Of a stretch of DNA of 64,000 nucleotides, positions 6,958 through 16,231 are shown in pieces. Origin of the DNA: Edaphobacter aggregans (lineage in GTDB: Bacteria; Acidobacteriota; Terriglobia; Terriglobales; Acidobacteriaceae); the NCBI GenBank assembly GCA_022736715.1, contig DZDJ01000007.1:41076-105075 (forward strand), written 5' to 3'. Under the pieces are notes generated by a model. It was not told the origin of the DNA, did not search any database, and saw nothing but the letters and a program-made list of their open reading frames with translations. The number at the start of each line of letters is the position of its first letter. Within the stretch, counting starts at the first letter, position 1. Both the position numbers and the translations under genes were made by a program.

Positions 6958-9900
6958 TCAAGGTTCCGTAGCCAGCACCCTCTGGTCTTCCGGCTGACGG
7001 TCGACCCACTCATAAAGCGTGGGCAGCAAAAACAAGGTCAAAAGCGTGGAACTGATGAGTCCGCCGATGACCACCGTTGCCAATGGCCGTTGGATTTCAG
7101 CACCAATCGATGTTGCAATCGCCATCGGAACAAATCCCAGGCTTGCGACCAGGGCAGTCATCAAGACAGGCCTGAGTCTTCTGCTGGAACCTTGCAGCAC
7201 CGCATCGCGCAAGGACGATCCTCCGTCCCTGAGTTGATTGATGGAACTGACGAGTACGACGCCATTGAGTACGGCAACGCCGAGTAAGGCAATGAATCCC
7301 ACAGACGCGGAGAGGTTCAGATTGATATGAAATATCCACAGAGCCGCGATACCGCCGACGAGTGCGAACGGAATGTTGGTCAGTATGAGCAGGGCAAATT
7401 TAATGGAATGAAATGTCATATACAGCAGGCTGAACACGATGCCGAGCGCCAATGGGACCACCAACAGCAGCCTTCTGGTGGCGCGTTGCTGGTTTTCAAA
7501 CTGCCCGCCATAGGTAAGGCTGTAGCCGGCAGGCAGATTGACGTTGTTCTTCACTTTGCGCTCGACCTCCGCTACGAAGCTGCCCAGGTCGCGGCCTCGT
7601 ACATTCGACATCACGACGATCAGGCGCTGACCATCCTCACGGTAGATCTTCTCCGGGCCACGCACCACTGCAATGTCCGCCACATCTCCGAGCGTCGCCG
7701 TTTCGCCTCCGGGTGCGCGCAATGGAATCCTCCGGATCGACTCCGCATTGGCGCGATACCTGTCCGGCAATCGCAATGCGATCGTGTAACGACGCTGGCC
7801 GTCGACCACTTCGGAAATGGCCGCTCCGGATGCGCCCGCCTCCACGGCCTGCTGGACGTCAGCGACATTCAACCCGTAACGCGCCAGGGCATCTCTGCGT
7901 ATGTTCACAGTCAACTCGGCAACTCCGGAGTTCACTTCAATCTGCGCGTCAGCCGCACCCCTTACCGTGTCCACCTGATGCAGCACCTGCTGCGCGATGG
8001 CGTCGAGCCGCGAAAAGTCCTCACCGAATATCTTGATGGCCAGGTCCGCTTTTACACCAGACACGGTTTCATCCAGCCGCATCGCCATGGGCTGGGTAAA
8101 GTTGTAGCTGATGCCGGGCACCTGCGCCAACTTCCTGTCCACTGCATCAATCAGCTCCTCTTTGGAGTGGAACCTTTTCCATTGCTTCTCGGGCGTGAGC
8201 GAGATGTAGACATCACCCGCATTGATTCCCATGGCCTCGGTCGCAAAATCGGGGCGGCCGATCTTCGTTGTTACATCCTGTATCTCCGGAAATGAACGCA
8301 GGACCTTATCTATCCGCTTGGAAATCTCAACCGATTCCGTCAGCGAAATGCCGGGAAGTTTTCTCGTCTCTATCAGGATGGAACCCTCATCGAGACGAGG
8401 CATAAATTCAGTTCCAATGAAGGCCAGAGAAATGAGTGAAATGCCCATGACCCCGAAGGCCGCAAGGACGACAGGAAGCCGGTGTTGCATGACCCATGAG
8501 AGTCCCCTCGTGTAGTGCCCGCGCAGGCGGTCCATCCAGGAGGCCTTCTGCGTGTTTCCCGTGCGCCTGATCCCTTTGCTGAAGACGAAGGAACTGAGCG
8601 CTGGTATCAGAGTAAGTGCAAGCAGCAAAGATCCCAGCAGTGCAGAGCAGACGGTAATGGCCATGGGGCGGAACATGCGTCCCTCCAGCCCCTGAAGGAA
8701 CAAAATCGGCAGATACACCGCAATGATAATCAGCACGCCGAAAGTCATTGGCCTGGCGACCTCCGAACTTGCCTCTAAGATGGAGCGGGTGGGATCTTCT
8801 TCTCCAGAATGTTCCTGCATTCGATGCACGGAGTTTTCGATCACGACAATCGCGCCATCGACGATCATGCCGAAATCAATGGCGCCCAGACTCATCAGAT
8901 TTGCGCTGATACCGAAGACCTTCATGCCAAGAAAGCAGAAGAGGAGCGACAGAGGGATGATGGAGGCCGCCACCAGCGCCGCTCGAATGTTCCCCAGAAA
9001 AACGAGAAGAACGATACTGACAAGAATAAATCCCTCTAAAAGATTGCGCTCCACCGTATGGAGCGTTCCATCGATGACGATCGACTGGTCGTAGAACGGC
9101 GACAGCCTGACGCCTGCGGGAAGATGGAGGCCGGCCAGCCTCTGCTTTACCTGTTCGATGACCCGCTTGCCATTCTCGCCCTTTAGCATGATGACCATGC
9201 CGGATATGGTTTCTCCATTCCGCAGGACAGCACCCTGACGCGGCGCTGGACCAATATCTATGCTGGCAATGTCACGCAGCAAAACTGGCGCGCCCCGGTT
9301 TGAAAAAACCACAATTTTGCCTATATCATCCACAGTGGAGGCCCTGCCAATGCCCCGCAGCGTGTACTGCTCATATGCGTGCTCAATATAGCCACCGCCA
9401 AAGTTGGCGTTGTTCTCGGCGACTTTCGTCGCCACGTCCTTCAGAGTGAGACCATATTGGATCAAAAGCTCGGGATCGACCTTGATCTGATACTGCTTCG
9501 TTTCTCCTCCCCATGTATTCACGTCGCTGACGCCCGGGACCGTCTTCAATTGCGGTTTGATCACCCACTCCTGTATATCTTTCAGTTGCATGGATGAGAG
9601 GCCGCCACCGCTCAGTGTGTACTGATAGAGTTCGCCGAAGGCCGTCGATGGAGGACTCAGGACCGGTCGTATGCCTGCCGGAAGAGAAGTTGCCGCCTGC
9701 TGTAAACGCTCGTTCACAAGCTGGCGCGCAAAGTAGGTGGGTACGCCATCGTCGAAGATCACTGTGATCATCGACAAGCCAAGTTTTGAAATCGAGCGTA
9801 CCTGCTGTTCTTTCGGCATGCCCATCAATGCCCGCTCGATGGGGTAAGTGACCAGTTGTTCCACCTCAACGGGAGGCATGGAAGGCGCGTCCGTCACAAT

Positions 9901-10044
9901 GACAACCTGGTTGTTTGTCAGGTCGGGGAAGGCATCAACGGGAATGGTGTAGACAACCCAGCCGCCCACCCCGACCAGTACAAGGACGGCAAGCAGAACT
10001 GCCCAGCGATACGTCAGTGAAAACGCGATTACCCTTGCCAGCAT
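6958..10044 (-). CDS. Heavy-metal efflux RND pump, CzcA/CusA family
   Basis: Inner-membrane proton/metal antiporter of 1028 aa, full length for the HME-RND family, with the standard 12-TM layout of an N-terminal helix, large periplasmic loop and internal repeat. In the fourth helix the motif DFGMIVDGAIVVIEN keeps the two aspartates and glutamate that CzcA-type pumps use for proton relay; Cu/Ag pumps usually carry a different motif here. This favours divalent cations such as Co/Zn/Cd/Ni, but the substrate is an inference. It is the last gene of a three-gene operon, 6 bp after the membrane-fusion gene. No metal sensor is encoded nearby. Confidence 0.93.
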   Translation of the reverse strand: MLARVIAFSLTYRWAVLLAVLVLVGVGGWVVYTIPVDAFPDLTNNQVVIVTDAPSMPPVEVEQLVTYPIERALMGMPKEQQVRSISKLGLSMITVIFDDGVPTYFARQLVNERLQQAATSLPAGIRPVLSPPSTAFGELYQYTLSGGGLSSMQLKDIQEWVIKPQLKTVPGVSDVNTWGGETKQYQIKVDPELLIQYGLTLKDVATKVAENNANFGGGYIEHAYEQYTLRGIGRASTVDDIGKIVVFSNRGAPVLLRDIASIDIGPAPRQGAVLRNGETISGMVIMLKGENGKRVIEQVKQRLAGLHLPAGVRLSPFYDQSIVIDGTLHTVERNLLEGFILVSIVLLVFLGNIRAALVAASIIPLSLLFCFLGMKVFGISANLMSLGAIDFGMIVDGAIVVIENSVHRMQEHSGEEDPTRSILEASSEVARPMTFGVLIIIAVYLPILFLQGLEGRMFRPMAITVCSALLGSLLLALTLIPALSSFVFSKGIRRTGNTQKASWMDRLRGHYTRGLSWVMQHRLPVVLAAFGVMGISLISLAFIGTEFMPRLDEGSILIETRKLPGISLTESVEISKRIDKVLRSFPEIQDVTTKIGRPDFATEAMGINAGDVYISLTPEKQWKRFHSKEELIDAVDRKLAQVPGISYNFTQPMAMRLDETVSGVKADLAIKIFGEDFSRLDAIAQQVLHQVDTVRGAADAQIEVNSGVAELTVNIRRDALARYGLNVADVQQAVEAGASGAAISEVVDGQRRYTIALRLPDRYRANAESIRRIPLRAPGGETATLGDVADIAVVRGPEKIYREDGQRLIVVMSNVRGRDLGSFVAEVERKVKNNVNLPAGYSLTYGGQFENQQRATRRLLLVVPLALGIVFSLLYMTFHSIKFALLILTNIPFALVGGIAALWIFHINLNLSASVGFIALLGVAVLNGVVLVSSINQLRDGGSSLRDAVLQGSSRRLRPVLMTALVASLGFVPMAIATSIGAEIQRPLATVVIGGLISSTLLTLFLLPTLYEWVDRQPEDQRVLATEP

Positions 10045-10050
10045 CCTGTA

Positions 10051-11334
10051 TCAACCTCCCTGCATGGCTGCTTTGAGCAATTGCGACTTCAACAAAAAAC
10101 TGCCCCGCGTCACCACTTCTTCGCCTGGATGCACGCCATCGCTCAGCGCCACATTGCCATTGACAAAGCCGGCCGTACGCACCGGTCGCAGCTCAAAACG
10201 GTCCACGGCTGTGCGAACGAAAACTGCATCCTGCCCATTTACCTGCTGGACTGCCTCTGGCGCAATCAGAATCAGGTCCCGTGTTTCTCCCACCGCTATC
10301 TCCGCAGTCGCCAGCATTTCCGGGCGCAGAACCGCGGAGGTCTGCTGCAAGTCGATACGAACCGGAAGTCTGCGTGTCACAGGGTCGTACTGCTGCCCGA
10401 TATTTGTGATTTTCCCGGAAAAGCGCTGCCCTGAAACTCCCGGAACCGTGACCCAGGCAGCTTGCCCTAATTTGACCTTGGTCAGATATTCCTGGCCGAT
10501 GGACGCCAGCATCCACAAGTGACTGGTATCTCCCAGCACGAAAAGGTCCGTTGCGGGTGCAACCGCTGTTCCAGGAGTGATATTTTTCTGCAGAACATAT
10601 CCACTTGCCGGAGCAACAATTGGAACCAGATCGGCATTTTCACCGCTCCTATTTGCCGGCACATCCGCCTTTACGCCAAGATTTTGTTCCAAATGGGTCC
10701 GGCTGCGGACCACTTCGGTCTGTCCGTTTTTAAGGGCGGTTTTCGAGCGGACAAGATCCTGTTTTGCCTGCTCCGTCTGTTCCACGGAGGCCGCTCGCAG
10801 ACCATACAGCCGCTGCATGCGATCGAAGTTTATCTGCGCCTGGCCCTCCGCGGACTCTAGTCGGTCTCTCTCTGCAAGGGCCGTGGCATATGCGGCACGG
10901 GCCTCTTGCACATCGTAGCTGTACATTCGCGCCATTACATCGCCCCTATGCACATGGTCGCCAAGATTGGCATACACCTGCACTATGCGGCCGCTTGTCA
11001 GCGTGCCGACGTGCCAGGTTTCATTGTCTGGCAGTACAATTCTGCCGGGAAACTGTTGCAGCTCCGGCTCATGCTGTGCAGTCACTTCGACCGTCTCGAT
11101 GACGCCCTTCTGCGCTGAAAGGGGGAGCACCACTTCCGCCGGCTTTTTCAGTGTACCGGTCTGCGGCTCCGGCGCACCCGGAACAGGCTTGCGGCAGCCA
11201 CTCAAACAATTTGCGCATGCGAGAAAAGCAAGAAGCAGAACGGCTCCAGCGCTGGGAGTTCTTTTTCTCGTTTGCCGGGACCGGTAGTCCCGGGAACTGC
11301 CCGGTTCCAATTTGCATCCAGCATCCAGGTTCAT
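10051..11334 (-). CDS. RND efflux membrane-fusion protein (CzcB/CusB-like lipoprotein)
   Basis: Periplasmic adaptor of 427 aa linking the RND pump to the outer-membrane channel. After a basic N-terminus, a hydrophobic stretch ends in the lipobox LSGC, so the mature protein is probably lipid-anchored. Then come a barrel-sandwich half (RIVQVYANLGDHVHRGDVMARM), a long alpha-helical hairpin (about 130-215), the second lipoyl half (IVAPASGYVLQKNITPGTAV) and a C-terminal beta-barrel. There is no His-rich metal-binding extension of the CzcB type. Its ATG overlaps the upstream OMF stop (ATGA at 11331-11334). Confidence 0.93.
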   Translation of the reverse strand: MNLDAGCKLEPGSSRDYRSRQTRKRTPSAGAVLLLAFLACANCLSGCRKPVPGAPEPQTGTLKKPAEVVLPLSAQKGVIETVEVTAQHEPELQQFPGRIVLPDNETWHVGTLTSGRIVQVYANLGDHVHRGDVMARMYSYDVQEARAAYATALAERDRLESAEGQAQINFDRMQRLYGLRAASVEQTEQAKQDLVRSKTALKNGQTEVVRSRTHLEQNLGVKADVPANRSGENADLVPIVAPASGYVLQKNITPGTAVAPATDLFVLGDTSHLWMLASIGQEYLTKVKLGQAAWVTVPGVSGQRFSGKITNIGQQYDPVTRRLPVRIDLQQTSAVLRPEMLATAEIAVGETRDLILIAPEAVQQVNGQDAVFVRTAVDRFELRPVRTAGFVNGNVALSDGVHPGEEVVTRGSFLLKSQLLKAAMQGG

Positions 11335-12593
11335 GGCTCAACTCCCCCGGCATATTCCAGCGCGAGAACGCTCTGGTGATAGTTGCCCAGTGCATCCACC
11401 CAGGAGTTCTGGACGTCGACCCGGAGCTTCTCTGCATCCAACAATCTAAGCAAATCGATGCCGCCTTCAAGGTATGCGGCGCGTGAAACATTCGCAATGT
11501 CCACTGCCTGGTTCAGAATAGGTTGATAGCGCTCGGTGACCTGCCGCTTCCAGGTATCGTAGGCCATCCGCGCCAGAACCAGATCGGCCGCCTTTCGTTG
11601 CTGGACCGATGACAGCGTTGCCGTGTTCGCCTGCACCTGTAGGCGGGCTGCCGCAACCGCGCCCTGGTTACGGTCGAAGATGGGGACATTCATTTGAAAA
11701 CCAGCCAGCATGGAGTTGAACGGTACATCCGCGAATCCCGCCTGACGCTTGTATCCAAAAAGCACATCGACGTCAGGCCGCCCCTGGGCCTTCTGCACCA
11801 TCAGGTTTGCACGTGCCGCCTCAATTGCCTGACGCGCCAGTTTGACCGCGATCGTTTCCGGTTGCAGCGCGCCCGGTGCCATAGAAGAGTGCGGCGACTC
11901 CAATACATCGAAGCGTTCACTTAGTCGCCAGTTTGCCGCCTCCGTCAGGCCCATGTCGCGGGCGAGCCGCTGTTTGCCTTCAGCTTCAGCCAGCCGGTTC
12001 GACTCCATGTTGGCCTCGGCGCGCGCCTCCTCCAGCCGTACCCGCAGCAAATCGATGTCAGCGATCTTGCCCTCTTTGAATCGCTTCTGGTGATAGTCGA
12101 GAATCTCGCGGTAGTATTCCACATTCTGTGCAGCCAGGGACTGCATGTACTGCAAGCGCAGCGCCTCCCAATAGTCCTGTGCGACGCTAAATTCAATTGC
12201 GATCTTTTGCTGCTCAGACGTCAACCTGGAAAAAGCGATCCCATTTTCCGCTGTAGCTATCCTTGCAGAGCGCTTGCCCGAAATCTCAAGAACCTCCGTG
12301 CCGTAGGCGTAGGTGTCTACGTCCTTCGTAAACGTCATTCCTGGCCGCAGGTTCTCCGACTGATAGAAGAACCTCGGACTCGGTATAAGGCCCGCCTGAC
12401 GGCGAAGCTGGACTGTCGACTCAGTGTTCCTGTTTGCCGCGCGAAGTTCCGCCCGATTTGCAACAGCGAGATCGATTGCCTGGCGTAGAGACATGTCCTG
12501 CGACGGCATGTCTGCAGCAAAAAGAGTCCTGCATGGTGCCCACAGAACGGCCATGCAAAAGACCAGTGGCAGTATACGCACAATCCTCAGCAA
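11331..12593 (-). CDS. TolC-like outer-membrane efflux factor
   Basis: Outer-membrane factor (OEP family) of about 420 aa completing the tripartite metal exporter. I chose the TTG at 12593 because a perfect AGGAGG lies 5 nt before it and it opens directly into a signal peptide (LRIVRILPLVFCMAVLWAPCRTLFAA); the frame continues open to 12761 without ribosome-binding signals. Two OEP repeats are visible (MSLRQAIDLAVANRAEL; VARAAYLEGGIDLLRLLDAE-type C-terminal repeat). First gene of the operon. The upstream region runs into an IS630 remnant, so the promoter region may have been reshaped by insertion. Confidence 0.9.
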   Translation of the reverse strand: MLRIVRILPLVFCMAVLWAPCRTLFAADMPSQDMSLRQAIDLAVANRAELRAANRNTESTVQLRRQAGLIPSPRFFYQSENLRPGMTFTKDVDTYAYGTEVLEISGKRSARIATAENGIAFSRLTSEQQKIAIEFSVAQDYWEALRLQYMQSLAAQNVEYYREILDYHQKRFKEGKIADIDLLRVRLEEARAEANMESNRLAEAEGKQRLARDMGLTEAANWRLSERFDVLESPHSSMAPGALQPETIAVKLARQAIEAARANLMVQKAQGRPDVDVLFGYKRQAGFADVPFNSMLAGFQMNVPIFDRNQGAVAAARLQVQANTATLSSVQQRKAADLVLARMAYDTWKRQVTERYQPILNQAVDIANVSRAAYLEGGIDLLRLLDAEKLRVDVQNSWVDALGNYHQSVLALEYAGGVEP

Positions 12594-12726
12594 AGGGACC
12601 TCCTGCTTTTGACTCCGGTGAGAAATACTTGAACTGGTTTTGAACAGTGTGCTTCCGCGCAGAATGCGTGCCTGACATCTCGCCTCATTGTACACCTGCA
12701 TATGCACAGCTTGCCGGCAAACTCTG

Positions 12727-12979
12727 GCGCGTCCGGTGAAGAAGTGGCTGGCCGGGCACACCGAACAGATCGAGGCCCTCCACCTGCCCAGCTCCCCCTG
12801 AGTTGAACCCCGATGAACGGCTCAATGGCGACTTGAAACAAGCTGCCGGGATGCGCGTGCCATGCCGCACCAAAGACAAACTGCGTCAGGCTGCTGCCAA
12901 CCACATGGCTACAACCGAAAAGGACCCGGAAAAGAACAGGGCCTTCTTCACAGGCCCAATCGGCGCCTATGCGGCTTAA
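12727..12979 (+). pseudogene. IS630-family transposase remnant (C-terminal part, frameshifted)
   Basis: Degenerate end of a DDE transposase. Frame one (12727-12798) reads RPVKKWLAGHTEQIEALHLPSS and hits a TGA at 12799. A second frame (12797-12979) continues with PELNPDERLNGDLKQAAG, then RTKDKLRQAAANHMATTE and a final FFTGPIGAYAA before TAA at 12977. Together these match the familiar IS630 C-terminus (LPxYSPELNPDE-type motif with the catalytic Glu). A 2-nt deletion at the YSPE position breaks the frame and the N-terminal two thirds are absent. It sits between the metal efflux operon and the next gene. Confidence 0.85.
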
Positions 12980-13022
12980 CGTGTTCCCTTGCCGGACCAT
13001 TCGTATCTCGTGGTACGCTGTG

Positions 13023-13601
13023 ATGCGCAGGAGGAAACGATCGTTGCTCCGCTCAACTTTTGCCTGCCAGCTTTCGTTTACGGCCCTGCTGCTCTGCTCT
13101 GGTTCTCTCCGGCAGTTGCAGGCGCAGGTGGGCAATGATGCGCTGACAGACACAGAGGTTGACCAGGTACGCGAAGTCGCGGACCAGCCCAACGAACGCG
13201 TCGCCCTGTTCCGGAAGTTCATGGACGAGCGCATTGCGCACATCCACGATGTGGCCAGCGCCCGCCGCATTGCCGACCGGGAAAAACAACTGCATGACCT
13301 GATGCAGCAATTTTCTGGCCTGGCTGACGAACTGGACGACAATCTGGACGACTACCAGTCGCGCCACGCCGATGTGCGCAAGGCCCTGAAAAAACTGGTT
13401 GCAGCCAGTGAAAAGTGGCCGGCCGTACTGGCCGAACCGCCGGACAACGCGGCCTATTCCATTGTCCGCGAAAATGCGCAGGAGGCGGCCAAGGACATTC
13501 ACGAATCGGCACAGAAGCTGCTCGACGACCAGGATGCCTGGTTTGCCAAACATCCGCCAAAAAAAGAACAGCCCCAGCAGCCGCTCGTCCTGCCACGCTG
13601 A
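13023..13601 (+). CDS. Exported coiled-coil protein of unknown function
   Basis: 192-aa protein with a signal peptide (MRRRKRSLLRSTFACQLSF... ending near QLQAQ) and a mature part that is almost entirely charged helix, rich in Asp, Glu, Lys and Gln, so a periplasmic coiled coil is likely. The C-terminus is Pro/Gln-rich. The frame can be extended to an ATG at 12969, but that lies inside the transposase remnant, so I use 13023. I do not recognise the family. The next gene, a SprT-like protease, starts 32 bp downstream, so they may be co-transcribed. Confidence 0.75.
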   Translation: MRRRKRSLLRSTFACQLSFTALLLCSGSLRQLQAQVGNDALTDTEVDQVREVADQPNERVALFRKFMDERIAHIHDVASARRIADREKQLHDLMQQFSGLADELDDNLDDYQSRHADVRKALKKLVAASEKWPAVLAEPPDNAAYSIVRENAQEAAKDIHESAQKLLDDQDAWFAKHPPKKEQPQQPLVLPR

Positions 13602-13633
13602 CGCACGCCACAGCGCATGTTAAGCTCAAACCA

Positions 13634-14320
13634 GTGACACCCGAACTGAACGAAATTTTTCATCAGGAATACCGGGAGTTGCGCCCGCGCGCGCCCGTCC
13701 CTGCCCTCGATATCCGCTTCCGCCGCTTCACCAGCCTCAACACCACCATCCGCCTGCGTGAGGGCGAGCTGCATGTGCGGCTCTCTGACCTGCTGGAAAA
13801 TGCTCCAGAGGCCGTGCTGCGCGCCATTGCCCACATTCTGCTGGCCAAGCTCTACCGCAGACCCATCGCCGCCAGCCATGCGGACCGCTACCGCCGCTAT
13901 GTCTCCAGCGACATGATGACGCGCCAGGCCGAGCACATCCGCCAGACGCGCGGCCGTAAACGCATTGGGAGCGCCCAGGGCCACATCTACGATCTGGAAG
14001 AAGTCTTCGAGGCCGTCAACCGTCGCTTTTTCCATGGACTGCTGGGCCGCCCCACCCTCACCTGGAGTACGCAGGCCGCGCGCCGCATGCTGGGCCACTA
14101 CGACGCAGCGCACAACACTATCGTCGTCAGCCGCATCTTCGATCGTCCGGGAACGCCCCGGTACGCCATCGAATATCTGCTCTATCACGAGATGCTGCAC
14201 CTCAGGCATCCGGTGAAGGTGCGCGGAGGCCGCCGCTGCGTGCACTCCCGCGAATTTCAGGCCGAGGAACGGCTTTTCCCGGAACTGGAACTGGCAAAGG
14301 CCTATCTCAAAAGACTTTAG
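13634..14320 (+). CDS. SprT-like zinc metalloprotease
   Basis: 228-aa protein with the gluzincin motif HEMLH at residues 185-189 (YLLYHEMLHLRHP) and a following VHSREF (His204) that could give the third zinc ligand, as in SprT-like/DUF45 domains. The N-terminal half is a helical region without recognised motifs. The start is taken as GTG at 13634, giving MTPELNEIFHQEY. The longer open frame runs through the previous gene and is unlikely. Substrate is unknown. No signal peptide, so cytoplasmic. Confidence 0.8.
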   Translation: MTPELNEIFHQEYRELRPRAPVPALDIRFRRFTSLNTTIRLREGELHVRLSDLLENAPEAVLRAIAHILLAKLYRRPIAASHADRYRRYVSSDMMTRQAEHIRQTRGRKRIGSAQGHIYDLEEVFEAVNRRFFHGLLGRPTLTWSTQAARRMLGHYDAAHNTIVVSRIFDRPGTPRYAIEYLLYHEMLHLRHPVKVRGGRRCVHSREFQAEERLFPELELAKAYLKRL

Positions 14321-14418
14321 TCCCGGAAAGCTCCCCCGTGCCCATGCGCTTCTGCAACGAATTGCCCGGTTTCTGCGACAATAGAAGCAGTGCAGGCACA
14401 GAACCGCACATCAGATTG

Positions 14419-15570
14419 ATGGCAACCGCACAGCACATTCCGAATGCAGCACCGGTCAGCGACACGGCCGCGGCTCCCATCGCCGTCGCCATGTCCGGCG
14501 GCGTGGACTCCTCCGCCGTGGCGGCCATGCTGCGCGCCGAAGGCCATGCGATTGTGGGCCTCACGCTGCAGTTGTGGAACCAGCGACGGTTGCCCGGTGC
14601 GCACAGCGGTGAGCCGGTGCAGGGTCGCTGCTGCTCCATCGACGACGTATACGATGCCCGCCGCGTGGCCGAGCAGCTCGGCATTCCATACTACGTTGTG
14701 AATCAGCAGGAGCGCTTTGAAGAGGACGTCGTCCGCCCATTTGTGGACGAGTATCTGAGCGGGCGCACGCCCATCCCCTGCACGCTGTGCAACAACCATC
14801 TGAAGTTTGACCAGTTGCTGCTGACGGCCCGTCAGATTGGCGCAGACCGCATCGCCACTGGCCATTACGCTGTCAACGAGTACGACCCGGCGCGCGGCCG
14901 CTGGATTCTGAAGCGCCCAACAGACAAGTCCAAGGATCAGACCTACTTCCTCTTTGGCCTGACGCAGGAGCAGTTGAGCCGCACGCTCTTTCCGCTTGGC
15001 CACATGCACAAGCCAGCCGTGCGCGAGCTGGCCGGCGATCATGGACTGGCGCTGGCGCAGAAGCCGGATTCGCAGGAGATCTGCTTCATCCCCGGCGGCG
15101 ATTACAAAAAGTTTCTGGATGCGTATCTGCAGGAGCAGGGCGAGCAGATTCCCGATACGGCGGGCGATCTGGTCACCACCAGCGGAGAAGTGCTGGGCCG
15201 CCACGAGGGCATCCACAACTTTACCGTGGGCCAGCGCAAGGGGCTGGGGGTCACCGCAGCCAATCCGCTCTATGTGATTCAGATCAACGGAGCCGAACGC
15301 AAGGTGGTGGTGGGCAGTAATCAGGACCTGCTGAGCCATGAACTCCGCGCGCGGCGGCTGAACTGGGTCTCCGTTGCCGCGCTCGATGCGCCGATGCGCG
15401 TGCAGATCAAGATTCGCCACCGCCATGAGCCCGCCTGGGCCACCCTTCGCATGGCCAGTGCAGAAGAAGCTGTGGCCACCTTTGACGAGCCACAGCGCGC
15501 CGTCACTCCAGGACAGGCCGCCGTCTTCTATGATGGGGACGAAGTGGTCGGCGGCGGCTGGATTGTATAA
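14419..15570 (+). CDS. mnmA: tRNA-specific 2-thiouridylase MnmA
   Basis: 383-aa enzyme that thiolates U34 of tRNA-Lys, -Glu and -Gln using ATP and relayed sulfur. It has the PP-loop SGGVDSS (residues 26-32), catalytic Cys124 in CTLCNNHLKF and the second catalytic cysteine Cys222 in SQEICFIP; the tRNA-binding block FTVGQRKGLG is intact. I start at the ATG at 14419; the extra upstream codons (from 14338) overlap the promoter-like region and lack homology to the family. Cytoplasmic. A long inverted repeat overlaps its stop codon. Confidence 0.96.
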   Translation: MATAQHIPNAAPVSDTAAAPIAVAMSGGVDSSAVAAMLRAEGHAIVGLTLQLWNQRRLPGAHSGEPVQGRCCSIDDVYDARRVAEQLGIPYYVVNQQERFEEDVVRPFVDEYLSGRTPIPCTLCNNHLKFDQLLLTARQIGADRIATGHYAVNEYDPARGRWILKRPTDKSKDQTYFLFGLTQEQLSRTLFPLGHMHKPAVRELAGDHGLALAQKPDSQEICFIPGGDYKKFLDAYLQEQGEQIPDTAGDLVTTSGEVLGRHEGIHNFTVGQRKGLGVTAANPLYVIQINGAERKVVVGSNQDLLSHELRARRLNWVSVAALDAPMRVQIKIRHRHEPAWATLRMASAEEAVATFDEPQRAVTPGQAAVFYDGDEVVGGGWIV

Positions 15571-15590
15571 ATCTGTATAAATCCAGCCGC
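15554..15590 (+). repeat. Stem-loop spanning the mnmA stop codon
   Basis: Perfect 11-bp inverted repeat GCGGCTGGATT (15554-15564) / AATCCAGCCGC (15580-15590) with a 15-nt loop made of two tandem copies of GTATAAATC-like sequence. The stop codon lies in the loop. There is no T-run, so it is not a standard intrinsic terminator, but it would form a stable 3'-end structure. Confidence 0.75.
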
Positions 15591-15640
15591 TGACAGACCA
15601 TACATCGCAACGTTTGCCAGAAGGACTGCCAGAAAGGCAA

Positions 15641-16207
15641 TCAGACGAACATATCTTCGTCTGCCTCAGAGTGGTCCCTGCGTCTCTTGTTCCGCAACAC
15701 ATCCAGCCCGGCGCGGATGCCATTCAGAATCCCCGTCACCTGCCGGACCGGCGCCATTACACCTTCCTGCAGTGAACCGGCCGCCTTCGTCAGCACATCG
15801 AATGCGCCGGAGACCATGCCGTCCACACGCGCCACCTGATGCCGCGCCCGCACGCTGATCTCTTCCACCGTGTCATGCAGATGCTCGGCCTGCTCCCGCA
15901 GCAGATAGCTGGCCGCTACAGCATTGCTGGTCACCACTTTGATCTTCGGAGCTGCGTCCTCGACCATGATGCGGGTGGTGTCCAGAATCGGCGTGACCTT
16001 ATTTTGCAGGTCTTCGGCAATCGCCACCATGCGCTGCTGCGCTTTGCGCGCACCCAGCGCCATCGCCAGCAGAATCACTGTCTGCAGAACGACAGCGACC
16101 ACCAGCAGCGCGGTGAACACCAGAAACAGCCTGGTGTTTATCCCCAGAACCAGATTGTCTCCACCCTGGATCATGGCCAGAGCGTAGATCGCTGCAACTT
16201 GCATCAT
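15641..16207 (-). CDS. Single-pass membrane protein with helical cytoplasmic/periplasmic tail (DUF948-like)
   Basis: 188 aa. One strong transmembrane helix at about residues 25-50 (LFLVFTALLVVAVVLQTVILLAMAL), then long amphipathic helices with heptad character (LQNKVTPILDTTRIMVEDAAPKIKVVTSNAV...), ending in a basic/acidic tail. The pattern resembles DUF948/chemotaxis-type helical proteins, but I cannot assign a function. It follows the YtxH-like gene by 24 bp on the same strand, and such pairs are commonly stress- or envelope-associated (inference). Confidence 0.7.
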   Translation of the reverse strand: MMQVAAIYALAMIQGGDNLVLGINTRLFLVFTALLVVAVVLQTVILLAMALGARKAQQRMVAIAEDLQNKVTPILDTTRIMVEDAAPKIKVVTSNAVAASYLLREQAEHLHDTVEEISVRARHQVARVDGMVSGAFDVLTKAAGSLQEGVMAPVRQVTGILNGIRAGLDVLRNKRRRDHSEADEDMFV

Positions 16208-16231
16208 GCCTGCTCTTTCCTCTTCATGTGC

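Noticed and set aside
14317-15723. 468-codon open frame antisense to mnmA
   Set aside because: mnmA is unambiguous on the plus strand.
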